The position numbers were made by a program, and so were the translations under genes. The notes under the pieces are model-generated. The model searched no databases. It was not told the origin of the DNA and saw nothing but the letters and a program-made list of their open reading frames with translations. This document shows, piece by piece, positions 1 through 9,812 of a stretch of 64,000 bases of DNA. The DNA is from Sarcomyxa edulis (lineage: Eukaryota > Basidiomycota > Agaricomycetes > Agaricales > Mycenaceae): positions 682,001-746,000 of the forward strand of contig QUOL01000008.1 in assembly GCA_009761415.1 (NCBI GenBank). The letters are read 5' to 3'. Position 1 is the stretch's first letter, and each line of letters begins with the position of its first letter.

Positions 1-616
1 ACGCTCAGAGTACAAACTCTGTTTCCGTCGCACCCAGTACAGGAGTATTTTCTCGAAGACGCTCTACCGTTAATTCCGCTGGCAGGAATGCTTCGGGTGT
101 GTTTAGCAGGAGGAGATATAGTATTTGTGCTGGGCATGTTACCAGGCCGTGATGCAAAAATTGTGGAGAATATCGTATGCGTGTCTTCTCTAAAAGCAGG
201 GTAACGTATATCATGGTCATGTCCAACCCAAAATTTCTCACATACACCTCAGGGACACATTCAGAGACGGGAGTCTCTGGGACCGTGCTGTCCCTCATCG
301 CGATGGAATGACAGAACTCCAATCGTTCTGCCGCATCATTCTCGAAGAATTGGTCCACGTAGAACAACCCCGATGTTCGTATCCATCTTCTCTTTTGGGG
401 TTTGCACGAATGGAAGTAACGGTAATGAGACAACAAGATGGAATAGGGTTCACAGTGGGTAACATCGAGCGTGGTTTAGCAGCAGGACTGGATCAATCAG
501 CCCTCACGGAATCTATCAGCGAGGATTCCATGACTGTCAAGGTTGCCAATACCGTACTAGAATCCATAAGATCTACGTACGAACGTCACAAGGACATGTA
601 CCCTCTCTATACCTGA
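1..616 (+). CDS. 3' part of an unidentified gene, cut by the window edge
   Basis: Two plus-strand open stretches look coding. The first runs from the window edge to a stop just after position 200 and contains the peptide VQEYFLEDALPLIPLAGML. The second runs from 308 to 616 in another frame and ends in a charged helical tail (TVLESIRSTYERHKDM) before a stop. A GT at about 203 and an AG at about 306 could bound an intron, but I could not find a splice that keeps both frames convincingly. A 143 aa minus-strand frame (5-436) overlaps the same DNA and cannot be fully excluded. I recognise no family. Confidence 0.3.
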
Positions 617-744
617 ATTTGCTTGTAATCGGAATTGTTCAGATGTATTTGAATACTTGGAGTATAAAAAAAATTAAACCATGTGGATCAAGCTTGCTAT
701 TGAAGCGCACCATAGTGAGTTGTATATATATATGTATTTTATCT

Positions 745-1180
745 TGGGCACAGTGGTTCTAATTAAGCTCGTGCCTCAAATTGGACTCATGCCTCTAATA
801 GTGCAAGTCAAATGTTTTTTTATCCTGGTTCGAATCGAGCCTGTGCCTCGAATATTTTGCTACTTCAATTCGAACACGGTGCTAGATCCACGCACAAGTT
901 TGAATCGAGTGTGTGTCTCGAATTGAGCGTGTGTCTCGAATCGAGCTTGTGCCTCAAATTGATAATGTGTCTCGGACTAATCAGGTGATCGATGACGTGC
1001 GAATGAATGTACTCCACAAAACATACACTCGTTCACACGTCATCGAGTCACGTGATTGGATCAAGCGCGCGCCTTTACTCAGGTTCAAATACCGACCATG
1101 AATATATTTTATGATGTTTTTGCAGACACCCTTTTCCATCACAGTTGCGCTTGAATCGAGTTCGAATCGAGCGCGACTGC
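745..1180. repeat. Degenerate ~20 bp tandem/dispersed repeat (TCGAATCGAGC..TGTGCC)
   Basis: A short unit recurs many times with changes: TCGAATCGAGCCTGTGCC (about 834), TTGAATCGAGTGTGTGTC, CGAATTGAGCGTGTGTC and CGAATCGAGCTTGTGCC in near-continuous succession at 900-975, with diverged copies at 765-800 and 1150-1175. The unit is about 18-22 bp. It codes for nothing obvious and looks like a decayed minisatellite. Confidence 0.6.
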
Positions 1181-1349
1181 TGTACGGTTTATCAAACATG
1201 AAGTACTACTTCGTAGTGTCAAAGTTCATGCCCTGGATTGGAAAGGAATTTATTTGACAACAAATGCAGCAAAAATGCAGGTAAATGTAAAATGATGTGA
1301 ATGAACGTGGATTGGAAGTGAAAATGGCAATAAACATGCCCTACATCTT

Positions 1350-1485
1350 AGTGTTTTCTGTGTTCTCGGTGTTTCTCAGCGTCTGCTCCAGGTTTTCTTG
1401 GGTGTTTTCTCAGTGTTTTCTCCCAATGTATCCGAGCTTTTTCAAGGTTTTCTCGGTGTTTTCTCGGTGTTTTCTCAACTTTGCT
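1350..1485. repeat. Degenerate 11 bp minisatellite (GGTGTTTTCTC)
   Basis: The unit GGTGTTTTCTC or close variants (TGTTCTCGGTGTTTCTC, GGTTTTCTTGG, AGTGTTTTCTC) repeats about ten times, giving a C+T-rich strand asymmetry. Best-preserved copies are at about 1445-1480. Several frames stay open through it, but their peptides are only repeats of V/F/S and are not evidence of a gene. Confidence 0.65.
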
Positions 1486-1613
1486 GTCCGCTCATCAGAC
1501 ATATTACATATGTTCGGACATCTGAGAATATAAGTTATTCAATATCATATGGAATTGGGCATATTCTGGTGTTGACAAACAAAAAGCCAAGCATATGGAT
1601 GGAAATAAAATGA

Positions 1614-1703
1614 CTTGTTGAAGAGTCGAACCTTGAGCCTGAAATTATAAATTTCTTAAAAGTAAAAAAAAAATGTAACATGTTACCGCTACACTACGGC
1701 ACT
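1614..1703 (-). other. tRNA-like fragment (A box and B box), probably pseudogene or SINE head
   Basis: On the minus strand TAGTGTAGCGG (1696-1686) fits the pol III A-box consensus and GGTTCGACTC (1632-1623) fits the B box. The spacing is about 20 nt longer than in an intronless tRNA. The 5' AGTGCCG has no matching 3' acceptor strand and the T-stem is weak, so this is not a functional tRNA gene as far as I can see. A chance match remains possible. Confidence 0.25.
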
Positions 1704-1759
1704 ATACAATAGATGGCTAACAACATATACCTAATGCTATAGTTTCTATTTAGTACTAT

Positions 1760-4700
1760 CTATCTATCATCGTAGAAACGTGTATGTAAATCAAACAAAA
1801 AGTCTATGAAGAAAGAAAACTTGTTGAACAAACTAACTACTGATATGGTAGACGAAAGTAGCTTTTCCGATAAATTTTCCACTAAAAAAAGCAGGACTCG
1901 TGTATGCCATGCTTGCAATGGCCCGCTTCCGCAAGTTCTTTTGTTCTGAATAAAGTCGAGGGGTTCCTTGGGCTGAAAGCCGTACAACAAGAAGTACGGG
2001 CTAGTTCCCGTCGATTGGTGCACTGAACTATTGTATGCGAATTCCAGAAGATGGAGCCATTCGGCCCAAGATGACTTGCTTCCAGCTACGTAGGCTCTCA
2101 ACATGGTCTCCAAGTACTTGTTGACGATTTCGGTTTGTCCGTCGTGTTGCGGATGGTGCGCCGAGGAGAGCGCCATTCTAGTTTTCAAAAACTTCGAAAC
2201 GGCTTTCCAAAAGTCCGACGTCCAACGGGGATCGCGATCCGTTACTATGCTGTCTGGCAATCCAAATTTTGTGGCCACGTTCTTAACGAATAGGAGTGCA
2301 AATTCCGGCGACGTCAGCGCGGTCGTGGTCGGAATGAACTGTGCATGCTTGGTGAGTCGGTCCACAACTACGTAGATAGCGTTATATTCCCCCGACCAGG
2401 GGAGGTTGACTACGAAATCCATCGAAATGGATTCGTATGGTCTCGACGGTATAGGATTAGGGGTCAGGTATCCATATTTGTTGAAATTCGTCCACTTGAT
2501 CTTTTGGCAGACGTCGCAGGTTCGGCAGAACCGAACCACATCCGCTTTCATACGTCGCCAATAGAACTTTTGGCTGAGCTTTTGCCATAGCTTCTCTGGT
2601 CCCGCATGTGCTGTCGATAATGGGCTTTCGTGCGCTTCTGTCAAGAGGTTCACTCTCTGGTTCAAGGGAACGCATAGCCGTGGTTGATAATCGGCGTCCC
2701 GGAAATATAACAGACCTGTCTCGTCCTTGAAGAATCTCCTGCCCGGAATCCATTCGTCGTCGGGGCCAATTGGACTTTGCCAGATCTTCGCCATTAACGG
2801 GTCCGCTTTATATCCTTCCAGAAACGCTTTGCGGTAATCCTCTCTCATGTGAATATGCATCGAAGGAGGGGGATTCCAAGCTCCCCAGTATTCCTCGGAG
2901 ACCCGGTCTAAGGAAATCTCCTCCTCTTCGTCCGATACTATTCCTGGTGAAGGTTGCCCTTTACTGTTTTCCCCCCCAGGATCGGTCGAAGAGCGCGCGT
3001 CAGCGACGTCGGGAGCGACAATAGACCGGCTCCGAGTGATAGCCCAAGCCGATCGGCATCCCTCGAGGCAATCGTCGAGATCCCAAGCGACGAAGGTAGC
3101 ACGTCGAGCCGGTTGAGCCTCAACGACGGCTTCGTGTACCGCCGCTACTTGACCATTCGTCAGAATAGGGACTTCCTCATCGGCCGCCGGAGACGTATGT
3201 TCCGGAGGCGAACGGGGGAGCCTGGACAAAGGGTCGACGTTTGAATGAACGCGCCCAGCTCTGTGAACGATCTCCAAATCGCTATAGGCCGCGAACACCG
3301 TGCCCCAAGCTGCCAAACGTCGATTCGAATTCTCGTAAGTTCGGGCCCACTGCAAAGCGGAATGATCCGTGACTAGCAAAATCTTCTCTCCCTCTATGAA
3401 CGGCTGAAATTTGACTAGCCCTTCCTTGGCCGCCAAAGCTTCACGCTCCGTGGTCGAGTATCGGGCCTCCGCAGATTTGAACGTGCGCGACCAATATCCG
3501 ATAACCCTTTCGACGTGGACCACACTCTCGTCGAAAGAATCGTTCCAGCTGTCCTGGGTTGGAGAATCGCCAATCTTGCTTGACAACGAAGTGGTCAGTT
3601 TAGGAGGGGGCTCGCCCGCATCGTACGCGGCTCGCAGACGCTTGTAAGCTCTTGTCCCTTTGAGGTCACCCACTTTGATTGGCTGGATTTGCTGGAGCGC
3701 ACAACCCAACGCTACGTCCGACGCGTCCGTATAAAGCCGGTAAGGCAACCCCATCACGGGATGACCCAAGACTGGCGCTGATCTTAGAGCGTTCTTGGCA
3801 CTCTGAAAAGCATGTTCGTGCACCGCAGACCAATCCCACCGAGCACCCTTCCGTAAGAGTTGAAATAGAGGTCCACAGATGTCAGCGTAATACGGGACGA
3901 AAGCTGAAAAATACACGAGCATTCCTAGAAACGTTTGGAGCTGCGAGACCTTCCTGGGGCGTTCTAGTTCCAAAATCGCCCGCACCTTCTCGTAGTGAGT
4001 CGACAGGCCAAGACGCGATACCTTGTGTCCTAATAACAGGATGGAAGAGTAGAATAGATGACATTTCGCAGGCGACAAGGTAATGCCCGCGGCTTCGATA
4101 GCTCCCAGTACCTTGTCAAGGTGATCTATGTGTTCTTCGTATGACTTCGAGTAGATCACGATATCGTCGATATAAACCAGGCAAAATAACCACAGATAAG
4201 GAGCTAGTACCGACTGCATCACTCGTTGGAATATCGACGGTCCATTCCGCAGCCCGAAGGGCATTCTGCGAAATTGGAACAGCCCACGATGCGTACGAAA
4301 CGCCGTTTTCTCGACGTGGTCAGGGTCCATCTCCAATTGGGTGAAGCCGGAGAGAGCGTCAAGGGAAGAGAGAACCTGAGCCCCAGATAACGACTGTAGG
4401 ATTTCAGACTGACGCGGTATAGGGAACTCATCTGGAATCGTCACTGCGTTCAACTTTCGATAGTCGACGCAGAACCTGGCCTTACCATTGCGGTACGCGA
4501 TAACGACGGGCGCACTCCACGGGCTGATAGAAGGCTCGATGACTCCTTGCTCGAACCACTTGTCGATCTGTTCCTCTATGATTAGTCGTTTAGCCGGGGA
4601 AGCGCCATACATTGGCACGGCTATGGGTTGCTGACCATCCACAGTCCGTATATGCACCCGAGCGGGGTGGTGACCCAGCCGACCGTCGAAACCAAAAGCT

Positions 4701-7700
4701 CCAGCTCGACGACGGATCATAGCCCAAGCGCGCTCCTTCAGATGGTCTGGCAGCGAGCCGACGTCGATGAGTTCTTCCATTTTCGAAGACGGGTAAACTA
4801 CAGGGTCGGGCATAGCTGCTGTTTTAGGACCGTAAGAGTCTTCATCGGCGACGCTCGAAGGGTCGACGCTATCCTGGGGCACCGACAACGAAGCGTTAAT
4901 CAAGATCGCCGCGGTAGCCGCCATCTTGTGTAACGATTCCAAATGGAACAGATCTTTTGGAGTATCGAAGAAGTTTCCTGGCTTATGGACTGAGCCCAGA
5001 ATTTCGCCCTTTCGAATGTAACGCGGGTGATCGCTCGGGTTGGCGATCGGCAGGTAGGGTTGACTCGACGTGATGAGAGTATTAGGGATCACTAAGTGAG
5101 TGTTATCCGCCATGGGAAGTAAGGTCCGCTCAACTACCCATTCTTGTTCAGTTCCGAAATCGCCTTCCACCTTGACCAGAACAGTATGGTGAGGCGACAA
5201 CTTGTACGTTGCTGCTGACCGAATTAGACAAGCCTCCGCCGCCGCTCGTGCTTTCCTGCGGCGTCGTCTAGCTTTGTCTCTACGGTGTTGCTTAGCCTTC
5301 ACGAAACTCTCCGCGCTTTGAGCACTGCGACGAAGGTGGGGTAAGTCCTTGACCCGTTCTACGTTTTCCGCCCTTATAGCATGTTCCACTCCCGAGAAGT
5401 GTATGTAGGCGCCTTCCTCTACGCTACGGGTGACGCTCATCTCGTAGGTGAGTTGGTAATCTTCCCCTAGCAAAATGGGTACTGACATGCCCGGCACAAC
5501 GTAAGCTTCCGCTTCCGTTTCCAAGACTTGTCCGTCCTCCGAGGTCATGAATATCGGGATTCGAACGAAACCACTAAGCTGGGTTCCAGCTGTGGTCAAT
5601 TGCCAAAGCTTCATACGCGGCCCTTGCTTGATAGGAGGTGGCGAAACCAAGGACTGATAGTATTCAAGAGACATTAATGTCACGTCCGCGCAGGAGTCCA
5701 GGCGAAGATCGATGGAAGCGTTAGACAACGCCCCCACTTGACCCTTCACCGACAACACTGACACTCCCAGCGAGGACAGTCCTTCTTGTGTAACTCTCTT
5801 TTTTCGAAGTCGTAAGATCTCGTCTGGAGTGGGCAAATCTAAAGGAATGGAATCGACTTGGTCCGTCTTAACGGTAAATTCATTGAAAGTCGGAGGGATG
5901 TCGTCAATTGTGCGTGACGTCGCATGTAACCCTGTACGGGCGTCGTTTTTATCGGGAACCGATTCCTCCTCGGATTCCCATCGTCTGCGATCCTCCTCCG
6001 TCCAATCCACAGCTTCTATCAAGTGTTCTCGAGCCACGGGCATGCTTCTCCTAGCTATATCCGCCTCGTCTTCAATGTCCTCCACGGACACCCGACGCGT
6101 AGGCATAACCGGATCAGACTCTGCGTGGACTCCCCTGGTCTTACTCTCCTGTACCCCAGTCATTGCCGACGAACTGGGAGGAGAAGCCAACTTAAAATCC
6201 GACTGCTTCACAGAATCCTCTAAGAGAGTCTCGTCAAACACTTCTCCAGCCAGCATTTCGTTCATGGAGGCATGGTAGGCGCTATTGTACAGCGCAGTTA
6301 TCTCGTCCTCATCCTCTCTCGAACTCCAATTGGCTGACTTCCGCTGACGCTCCAGGTAAACGCTAAAGTCAGGACACTCCCTGTCCCAATGATTCTTACT
6401 TCCACAGACCTTGCAGGGAGAAGGAGGAGGCCTTCCCATTTTGGTGACAACGTGATCGTTTTTAGCGAAGGGGTATCCTCCCTTCGGGGGAGGTCGTTGT
6501 CTCCGTTTAACCACTTGGTAGGCCTGTTTACCGATGGCGTCAGGAAGGGCTAGATCTCGCGCGGTCGAGTCCCTTTCAGATCCGAATCCCTCGACGATCT
6601 TCGCTGCCTCTGGTGACTCGAATTCCCGATCAGTCAAATTGGCTCTCTTGTCAAACTGCCCGCGCCATCTAGATTCAGTGGACACTCCCAGCTTCTTCAG
6701 AGAAGTCGCCAGGTTGTCCATGGTAATCACGTTTGGTCCCGCTTGTCTGGAGCTGAACAGAAGGGTTTCCTCGTGTTCTACCACCCTCGCGTACAAAGTA
6801 GCGCTGTCCAATATAGAGTCGATGTTCAACGTAGCGCTCCAAGAAATCGGTGCTCTTTGCATCACTATGAACACTTCCAGAGGTCCTCCATTGTCACCGT
6901 TAGCTAGCATCCTGGTATAAATGATGCGGCGACTGATAAACGCTCTAGGCGTTTCTCGTTCATGTCCCGGCTGACGGAATCTCTGCTGACTGAACTCCAG
7001 ATTCATCTTCACTTGCCATTTCTTTCCCAGATAATCATTCTTGATGACTTCCAAGAAATTCAAGTAGTGTTGTTTCATGTAACCCTTCCGATTCCAGTCC
7101 AGCGTACTCCACCAGTTCCTGACATCCGAGCCTTCCTCCAGTTTGAACCACAGCCAGTAACCCAACGCTGCGGGTAGCCAACCGCCGAACGAGGCGATTT
7201 CTTGTACGTCCCAGAAGTACTGCAAGGCCGTATCGTGGTTTCCATCCCAAGACGGCAATTGATCCTGTTTAAATTCCGGCTTTATGGTAGGTACAATGAA
7301 CCCATAGGGAGGAGCTGGTATGTCTCCGCCCGCGGCCCCGTACGGACCATTAGGATTCGGTGGGCCTCCACCTCCGGGAGGTCCGCCATAGCCAGGTCCT
7401 CGGTAGTACCCGTTTCCTCGTCTAGGCGGGCCACTACCTCCGCCTCGAGGATCGTCTGCGTTCGAAGAATCGTTATCTCCAGGAGGTTCTCCCCCTCCTC
7501 CGTTTCCAGGAATATACCCGTCTCCTTCCTCCTTGAACTCGTTCGCTTCCTCCTCTTTGTCCGTGGTAAAACCTCGGGTTTGTCCCATCGAAGTTGCACC
7601 GTCCGTCGCTGAGCGGGTGGAGGTGTGTCCTCTCGCGTAGGGATCCTCTCCATCTCCCAAAGTATTGGCAGAAGAAGTACCAAGGTTCCCTGGTGCGTGG

Positions 7701-9361
7701 AATTCCGAACTCGAAGGAGGGTTTTTGCGGTAATCACGGTAGTTAGAAGAAGAGAAAAGCGCGCTGGCAGACTTCCCTTTATAGCTCGACGCTCCTTCAG
7801 GTTTCCCGTAGGGAAACGGCGCTGCCATGCCTGCCATAGCGTCTGGCGTAACTGGCATTTTCCTTGAAGACTCCGGCCCCGGCGCGTACGGAAACCTCTC
7901 GAAGAACCTCGCACCCTGTTTGAATGGGGTGCTGTCTCCGAATACTCCGGACCCGGAAGCTCTCGACGTCTGTGTCGCTGGGGGGACCATATGAGGGGGT
8001 AAATCCCTTTCTTCCCTCTCGTGAGATACCATCGGCTCCCACGAGACTTGTTTCTTTCCTTCGGCTCGCTGACCTCGCAGATCCTCGCTAGGGAGCTGGA
8101 AGTCTGCTCCCGCCCGATAGCTACTACGGCTGACTGGAGCAACTTCAACTCGTTTTCCCCCGGCATCGTAGTAAACCGTATGAGGTCTGTCTTCAATGGG
8201 TCGTTCGGGAAACGCCGCTAACAATTGAGGAGAAGGGGATATTACCCTTTGAAGGTGCTTTCCCCCCCCGATTCCCTTTAGAACATCCTTGGAGTACTGT
8301 TCCTGATGTCTCGGCGCGTACTGTATCAAGTGGGAAAGTTTGTCTGTATTGGAACGCTCGTCAGGCCAACTAGCGTACACGTCGGACGCTGTCGAAGCAG
8401 GAGAAGAAGGGACGGCGTTGTGATGATATTCTGCGTCATATTTATCCAAAAATTTGTGTCCACTCTCAAATCTCTTGCTTAGAGTCGTCCAAGCGACTTC
8501 CAGTTCGGTGAGAGAGCCTGCGCCCTTCAAGATAGTCATCAAGAGTCCGTGCGGGTCGACAACGAAATGACGAGTCCTTCCGGGTACCAATCCGGCAGCC
8601 CTCTCCGCGAAGTCCTGTAGTTCATTAAGAGTCTGTTCAACCATCAAGCTCAAGTTATTGTTAAGACGAAATCGAGGATATACATCCAAGGTGCTGTATC
8701 CCCTATCGAGAATGTCCGTTTTGTCGAGCTTCCTCTTGCTCGCAAATTGTACCACGCGGGACGAAACCGAAGTCATCTCTTCCCCGTCCGCGGTATACTC
8801 CTCCCTCAACGCCGCCATATCCGACGCTGGTCTCTTACCATTACCGGATCGCCTCGACGGGCCGTTCCCTGGCTCCGTCACCGTTTCTGTAGCCATATCG
8901 TTCGTTCTTCCGAGCTCCGGCTCAGCGGTGTCCGAGCCAATCTGTGCTTCGTTCGATCCGGAAGGAGGGGAGGGGGTCGACGTTGTCGACGTTAACGGCG
9001 AGATGATAATTCCGGGATCCAAAGATATCTTGGAACGGAAATGCGTTCCTTGTCGATGAGCGTGGATTAATCGCTCCCGGTGTTCGTCTGAATTAGATTC
9101 CTGTTCTACCGTAAAGCCAAGCGGCAACGCTGCTTGACGAAGCGATCTCTGAGATATATTGACCGACGGCTTAGGTATAGATGATCCTGAAGTCGATTGT
9201 TGTTCAGCGGTGATTGAGGCGGACGTCCTAATCACAGAGTCCGCGACAAGGTTACGGCTTCTTCGAGGGATTTTCGAATCACCGTCTTGAGATAACCGCT
9301 GTTTCTGCGCAAGCGATGAAAATTCGGCCAGAGTGTACAACTGTCCGGATTTGTCCACCAA
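1760..9361 (-). CDS. Gag-Pol polyprotein of Ty3/Gypsy element
   Basis: One 2533-codon frame. It is open from the LTR boundary, but the first ATG is codon 156 (8896), so translation probably starts there. Visible parts, by codon: Pro/Gly/Ser-rich Gag; capsid-like region about 698-820; CX2CX4HX4C knuckle (CKVCGSKNHWDREC) near 982; protease with LDSCADVTLMS near 1220, where the usual DSGA/DTGA Gly is Cys; reverse transcriptase with VYIDDIV near 1728; RNase H with YTDAS, TEREAL, VTDHS and SNVDPL (D-E-D-D) about 1874-2045; integrase with an HHCC finger about 2240-2295 and D, D, E in SMDFV, TDRDPRW and DGQTEIVN. After FIQNKRT the last ~55 codons resemble no integrase end and are probably flanking DNA read through. 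No chromodomain is present. Role: reverse transcription and integration of the element. Confidence 0.93.
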   Translation of the reverse strand: MVDKSGQLYTLAEFSSLAQKQRLSQDGDSKIPRRSRNLVADSVIRTSASITAEQQSTSGSSIPKPSVNISQRSLRQAALPLGFTVEQESNSDEHRERLIHAHRQGTHFRSKISLDPGIIISPLTSTTSTPSPPSGSNEAQIGSDTAEPELGRTNDMATETVTEPGNGPSRRSGNGKRPASDMAALREEYTADGEEMTSVSSRVVQFASKRKLDKTDILDRGYSTLDVYPRFRLNNNLSLMVEQTLNELQDFAERAAGLVPGRTRHFVVDPHGLLMTILKGAGSLTELEVAWTTLSKRFESGHKFLDKYDAEYHHNAVPSSPASTASDVYASWPDERSNTDKLSHLIQYAPRHQEQYSKDVLKGIGGGKHLQRVISPSPQLLAAFPERPIEDRPHTVYYDAGGKRVEVAPVSRSSYRAGADFQLPSEDLRGQRAEGKKQVSWEPMVSHEREERDLPPHMVPPATQTSRASGSGVFGDSTPFKQGARFFERFPYAPGPESSRKMPVTPDAMAGMAAPFPYGKPEGASSYKGKSASALFSSSNYRDYRKNPPSSSEFHAPGNLGTSSANTLGDGEDPYARGHTSTRSATDGATSMGQTRGFTTDKEEEANEFKEEGDGYIPGNGGGGEPPGDNDSSNADDPRGGGSGPPRRGNGYYRGPGYGGPPGGGGPPNPNGPYGAAGGDIPAPPYGFIVPTIKPEFKQDQLPSWDGNHDTALQYFWDVQEIASFGGWLPAALGYWLWFKLEEGSDVRNWWSTLDWNRKGYMKQHYLNFLEVIKNDYLGKKWQVKMNLEFSQQRFRQPGHERETPRAFISRRIIYTRMLANGDNGGPLEVFIVMQRAPISWSATLNIDSILDSATLYARVVEHEETLLFSSRQAGPNVITMDNLATSLKKLGVSTESRWRGQFDKRANLTDREFESPEAAKIVEGFGSERDSTARDLALPDAIGKQAYQVVKRRQRPPPKGGYPFAKNDHVVTKMGRPPPSPCKVCGSKNHWDRECPDFSVYLERQRKSANWSSREDEDEITALYNSAYHASMNEMLAGEVFDETLLEDSVKQSDFKLASPPSSSAMTGVQESKTRGVHAESDPVMPTRRVSVEDIEDEADIARRSMPVAREHLIEAVDWTEEDRRRWESEEESVPDKNDARTGLHATSRTIDDIPPTFNEFTVKTDQVDSIPLDLPTPDEILRLRKKRVTQEGLSSLGVSVLSVKGQVGALSNASIDLRLDSCADVTLMSLEYYQSLVSPPPIKQGPRMKLWQLTTAGTQLSGFVRIPIFMTSEDGQVLETEAEAYVVPGMSVPILLGEDYQLTYEMSVTRSVEEGAYIHFSGVEHAIRAENVERVKDLPHLRRSAQSAESFVKAKQHRRDKARRRRRKARAAAEACLIRSAATYKLSPHHTVLVKVEGDFGTEQEWVVERTLLPMADNTHLVIPNTLITSSQPYLPIANPSDHPRYIRKGEILGSVHKPGNFFDTPKDLFHLESLHKMAATAAILINASLSVPQDSVDPSSVADEDSYGPKTAAMPDPVVYPSSKMEELIDVGSLPDHLKERAWAMIRRRAGAFGFDGRLGHHPARVHIRTVDGQQPIAVPMYGASPAKRLIIEEQIDKWFEQGVIEPSISPWSAPVVIAYRNGKARFCVDYRKLNAVTIPDEFPIPRQSEILQSLSGAQVLSSLDALSGFTQLEMDPDHVEKTAFRTHRGLFQFRRMPFGLRNGPSIFQRVMQSVLAPYLWLFCLVYIDDIVIYSKSYEEHIDHLDKVLGAIEAAGITLSPAKCHLFYSSILLLGHKVSRLGLSTHYEKVRAILELERPRKVSQLQTFLGMLVYFSAFVPYYADICGPLFQLLRKGARWDWSAVHEHAFQSAKNALRSAPVLGHPVMGLPYRLYTDASDVALGCALQQIQPIKVGDLKGTRAYKRLRAAYDAGEPPPKLTTSLSSKIGDSPTQDSWNDSFDESVVHVERVIGYWSRTFKSAEARYSTTEREALAAKEGLVKFQPFIEGEKILLVTDHSALQWARTYENSNRRLAAWGTVFAAYSDLEIVHRAGRVHSNVDPLSRLPRSPPEHTSPAADEEVPILTNGQVAAVHEAVVEAQPARRATFVAWDLDDCLEGCRSAWAITRSRSIVAPDVADARSSTDPGGENSKGQPSPGIVSDEEEEISLDRVSEEYWGAWNPPPSMHIHMREDYRKAFLEGYKADPLMAKIWQSPIGPDDEWIPGRRFFKDETGLLYFRDADYQPRLCVPLNQRVNLLTEAHESPLSTAHAGPEKLWQKLSQKFYWRRMKADVVRFCRTCDVCQKIKWTNFNKYGYLTPNPIPSRPYESISMDFVVNLPWSGEYNAIYVVVDRLTKHAQFIPTTTALTSPEFALLFVKNVATKFGLPDSIVTDRDPRWTSDFWKAVSKFLKTRMALSSAHHPQHDGQTEIVNKYLETMLRAYVAGSKSSWAEWLHLLEFAYNSSVHQSTGTSPYFLLYGFQPKEPLDFIQNKRTCGSGPLQAWHTRVLLFLVENLSEKLLSSTISVVSLFNKFSFFIDFLFDLHTRFYDDR
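9344..9361 (-). other. Candidate tRNA primer-binding site
   Basis: Directly inside the 5' LTR, after its terminal ACA, the minus strand reads TTGGTGGACAAATCCGG. A TGG immediately after an LTR is what a site complementary to a tRNA 3' CCA end looks like. I cannot name the tRNA without a search. Confidence 0.4.
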
Positions 9362-9812
9362 TGTAAAATCCGTCTGTCCTGTAAATAGAATAGAAGTCAG
9401 TTATACGATATTCTAGCGAAATATTACCGCTCGTAGTTTCGGGCGTCTAAGATGCGACCCAGTGAGCTAGGAGCAAGGCTAACCCGGATGTCCGCGGTCA
9501 GTGTTCCTTGCTTCCTTGATCTCCCCGGATATCCACGGGAGTGCTTTGGGTCGCGCGTCTAAGTACGAGTTAACGCCCGATGCCTGCGAGCCTGAGTACG
9601 CCTGAAGGCAGATGATGGTGATGATAAGAAAGATGATATTCTTGGCGCTGTTGAAGCGCCCGCGTGTCTACAAACAATGTGACGTGACTACATATGGGTC
9701 ACGAAGATAGCTACAACGTTGAAGTGCATGAAAGGTCGTGAATGGAAAATATACTATCAAAGATAAAAGAAGAAGAAAAGAGATAGAGAACCTGGTTCAG
9801 ATACCCGCTACA
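9362..9812 (-). repeat. 5' long terminal repeat, 451 bp
   Basis: The segment has the ends expected of an LTR, TGTA...TACA on either strand. It separates Gag-Pol from the coding sequence of a family member (P1). Element-internal sequence starts on the left; on the right the reading frame of P1 exon 7 resumes at once. The 5 bp next to it (GTGGT, 9813-9817) would be one target-site copy, but the partner is not visible because the other end of the element is missing. Bounds rest on the TG/CA ends and the paralogue alignment. Confidence 0.6.

Larger units (their letters stand above)
617..1759. other. AT-rich intergenic DNA with degenerate repeats
   Basis: No convincing gene. The stretch holds two degenerate minisatellite-like blocks (annotated separately), a tRNA-like A-box/B-box pair at 1623-1696 and a perfect 12 bp palindrome at about 1675-1686. 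The base composition and lack of long frames suggest decayed intergenic DNA next to the truncated end of the retroelement. Confidence 0.6.
1940..9812 (-). mobile_element. Ty3/Gypsy LTR retrotransposon, 3'-truncated
   Basis: In element orientation (minus strand) the order is 5' LTR (9812-9362), primer-binding-like site, then a single Gag-Pol frame with capsid, zinc knuckle, protease, reverse transcriptase, RNase H and integrase. The protease-RT-RH-IN order places it in Ty3/Gypsy (Metaviridae-like) elements. The recognisable integrase ends near 1940 without the usual C-terminal region, and the LTR sequence is not found again to the left, so the 3' end and 3' LTR appear deleted. The long uninterrupted frame suggests recent insertion. 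The 5' LTR abuts coding sequence of gene P1. Confidence 0.9.

Noticed and set aside
830..860. B-box-like GGTTCGAATCG as a tRNA gene
   Set aside because: It belongs to the TCGAATCGAGC repeat family and has no A box or cloverleaf around it.
1280..1300. Candidate 3' LTR start (TGTAAAATG) left of the retroelement
   Set aside because: Only nine bases resemble the LTR start; the following sequence does not match 9362-9812.
1350..1485. CRISPR-like repeat array
   Set aside because: Repeats are contiguous, degenerate and without spacers, in eukaryotic DNA; a minisatellite explains them.
7282..8196. 304-codon minus-strand frame, plus many other frames of 60-150 codons overlapping Gag-Pol on both strands
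   Set aside because: They lie inside the Gag-Pol coding region in other frames, have composition biased by it (Arg-rich) and no motifs.
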